From contig JAGGZA010000116.1 of the NCBI GenBank assembly GCA_021162265.1, positions 1 to 7,745 on the forward strand: 7,745 bases of DNA, written 5' to 3'. This stretch comes from Candidatus Aerophobota bacterium (GTDB lineage Bacteria > Aerophobota > Aerophobia > Aerophobales > B3-G15). Positions 6,539 through 7,745 of the stretch are shown here, in pieces. Each line of letters starts with the position of its first letter. Position 1 is the first letter of the stretch. The notes below the pieces were generated by a model. It ran no database searches and was not told the DNA's origin. It was given only the letters and a program-made list of their open reading frames with translations. The translations under genes were made by a program, and so were the position numbers.

Positions 6539-7564
6539 TCAAAGAAGTTTATTCAGCTCATCTTTAGGTGGTTCTTGAATGTTTAAAACCTTCCCTTTTT
6601 TTATTATAGTAATTCCCTCTTTTTTTGGAACTACCCGTCCTATCTTTGCACATCTTATTCCTGATTTTTCATAAATAGACATCAGTCTCTCACCATCCTC
6701 TTTGTCTGTAATAATAAGCAATGCTCCTGATGCGAGGAGACTTAACGGGTTAAGATTGAATTTTTTACATACAATTTTTGTTTCCTCAAATATGGGTATA
6801 CTTTCTTCTTCTATGCAAATCCCAACTTCTGATGCTTTTGCTATTTCCCATACTCCTGCAATTAAGCCTCCTTCAGTAGGATCGTGCATACAGTGAACAT
6901 TCGCATTCTCTACGGCAATTTTTGCCTCCTTTACAATGCTTATCCCCGGAGTTTTTAGAAAATTTTTAGCCCCTTTTAAAAACTTTAAGGTATAAGGAGG
7001 GCTTTTTCTTTTAAGCTCTTCCTTTTTCTCCTCATAAATCACGTGTGTTCCCTCTATAGCTAATCCTTTGGTGAGAAGAATAACATCTCCTGGTTTTGCC
7101 TCAGAATTATTGATAATTCCTTTCCTCAGGACTTTCCCTATCATGCATCCTATTGCTATCGGCCTTTTGACAGCAGAAGTAACCTCGGTATGTCCACCGA
7201 TAAGGGATACATTAAGTTCCTGGCAACTTTTTTGTATATCTTTAAAAAAATGGTTGAGAAAGTTTTCCTTTTCCTGTGGAGGAAGGAGTAAAGTTACTAG
7301 AAACCAGTGAGGAGTTCCTCCAGTACAGGCAATGTCATTGGCATTGATGTTTACCACATACCAGCCAAGATTTTTAGAAGTAAAGGTTATAGGGTCTGTT
7401 TTAACTGCTATAAATTCACTGTCAATATTAATTACTGCTGAGTCCTTTCCAATACCAGGACCTATTATAACTGAATTATCCTCAGGTAAAGAGGAAAAGA
7501 AGTCCTGAAGAATAAAAGGGTCTATCTTCCCTGGTAAAAGTCCTGTATCTATTTTTTTATTCAT
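6539..7564 (-). CDS. AIR synthase-related protein, HypE-like
   Basis: A 341-residue member of the PurM/HypE/SelD/ThiL superfamily, ATP-binding enzymes that dimerise to form the active site. Visible motifs in order are GPGIGKDSAVI (35-45, phosphate/metal loop), AVKTDPIT (53-60), NINANDIACTGGTP (72-85), LIGGHTEVT (121-129), HDPTEGGLIAG (227-237) and ASGALLI (278-284). Both PurM domains are present: N-terminal to about 145 and C-terminal from about 155. HypE proper makes the cyanide ligand of [NiFe] hydrogenase from a carbamoylated C-terminal cysteine. Here the chain ends in DELNKLL with no terminal cysteine, and no hyp or hydrogenase gene is nearby. It therefore belongs to a HypE-like group of unknown substrate, common in archaea and anaerobic bacteria as I recall. 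It is the first gene of the - strand operon, 10 bases before the flavodoxin gene. The ATG at 7564 lacks a well-placed ribosome site (AAGGA is 14 bases upstream). Confidence 0.87.
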   Translation of the reverse strand: MNKKIDTGLLPGKIDPFILQDFFSSLPEDNSVIIGPGIGKDSAVINIDSEFIAVKTDPITFTSKNLGWYVVNINANDIACTGGTPHWFLVTLLLPPQEKENFLNHFFKDIQKSCQELNVSLIGGHTEVTSAVKRPIAIGCMIGKVLRKGIINNSEAKPGDVILLTKGLAIEGTHVIYEEKKEELKRKSPPYTLKFLKGAKNFLKTPGISIVKEAKIAVENANVHCMHDPTEGGLIAGVWEIAKASEVGICIEEESIPIFEETKIVCKKFNLNPLSLLASGALLIITDKEDGERLMSIYEKSGIRCAKIGRVVPKKEGITIIKKGKVLNIQEPPKDELNKLL

Positions 7565-7585
7565 AAATAATTAGTTTTTCCTTAT

Positions 7586-7614
7586 TTTATACAAGCTTTC
7601 CAGCCTTCTGTCAA
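7586..7614 (-). promoter_or_regulatory. Sigma-70-type promoter of the seven-gene operon
   Basis: On the - strand a perfect -35 box TTGACA (7614-7609) is separated by exactly 17 bases from TATAAA (7591-7586), which matches the -10 consensus at 5 of 6 positions. Transcription would start near 7580-7579. That leaves a leader of only about 15 bases before the ATG at 7564. All seven - strand genes lie downstream in one direction with no terminator-like hairpin noticed between them. Confidence 0.75.
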
Positions 7615-7673
7615 CTTTATCCAATTGGAGATACTGCAAATTACAAAAAGAAAGTCTTTCCATCTTCTTCAAG

Positions 7674-7705
7674 AATACAGGGAAAACTCTGATGGATTCT
7701 GTATT
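7674..7705. repeat. 7-base inverted repeat upstream of the operon promoter
   Basis: AATACAG (7674-7680) and CTGTATT (7699-7705) are perfect complements with an 18-base spacer, lying about 60-90 bases upstream of the -35 box. It could be a regulator-binding site or a chance match. No protein that would bind it can be named. Confidence 0.3.
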
Positions 7706-7716
7706 GATTACAAAAG

Positions 7717-7745
7717 AAAAAAACCGACCAGACACCTCTTATAAC
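7717..7745 (-). terminator. Possible 3' half of an intrinsic terminator cut by the window edge
   Basis: Read on the - strand, a GC-richer block AAGAGGTGTCTGGTCGG (7740-7724) is followed at once by seven T (7723-7717). This is the pattern of the 3' stem arm and U-tract of an intrinsic terminator for a gene beyond the right edge. The matching 5' arm is not in the window, so the stem cannot be confirmed. Confidence 0.3.

Noticed and set aside
7692..7745. + strand ATG with 18 open codons running off the right edge, preceded by AGGG nine bases upstream
   Set aside because: It is too short to judge, has no clear promoter and no recognisable protein sequence, and overlaps a terminator-like pattern on the other strand. 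It remains possible.
7644..7745. - strand open frame entering from the right edge and stopping near 7644
   Set aside because: About 33 codons of phenylalanine-rich, motif-free sequence; a chance open frame is more likely than a gene end.

Overview
The window is an AT-rich stretch of bacterial chromosome, tightly packed with genes. It looks like an anaerobic or deep-branching bacterium with an outer membrane. The two inner-membrane permeases of lipopolysaccharide export (LptF and LptG) point to a diderm, and FtsW and a SpoIID/LytB-type enzyme point to a peptidoglycan wall. The sequence alone does not fix the phylum. I see no mobile element, CRISPR array, tRNA or rRNA.

Left arm, + strand, 1-1663: the 3' part of ftsW (cell-division lipid II polymerase), then a CYTH-domain protein of the class IV adenylate cyclase (CyaB) type, then an uncharacterised 207-residue protein whose start overlaps the end of the cyaB-like gene. 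The spacing suggests a single transcript that begins left of the window.

Right arm, - strand, 7564 down to 1664: seven genes in one direction with gaps of 15 bases or less, or small overlaps. In transcription order they are an AIR-synthase/HypE-like ATP-binding protein, a flavodoxin-fold protein, hisA, hisI, a SpoIID/LytB-domain wall enzyme, lptF and lptG. A strong sigma-70-type promoter (TTGACA, 17-base spacer, TATAAA) lies just upstream of the first gene and could drive all seven. HisI and HisA catalyse consecutive steps of histidine synthesis (steps 3 and 4). HisF, usually encoded between them, is absent here. LptF and LptG form the transmembrane part of the LptB2FG exporter.

The two arms converge with no spacer: the stop codon of the + strand gene ends at 1663 and the stop codon of lptG occupies 1664-1666. 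The right edge (7565-7745) is non-coding as far as I can tell. It holds the operon promoter, a 7-base inverted repeat and what may be half of a terminator cut by the window edge.

Most of the content is ordinary housekeeping. The points most worth a second look are a probable AUA start codon for the SpoIID-like gene, the overlapping pair of a CYTH protein and an unknown protein, the stripped-down hisA-hisI pair inside an envelope operon, and the short leader without a Shine-Dalgarno site on the first operon gene. I did not find convincing evidence of a new multi-gene system.
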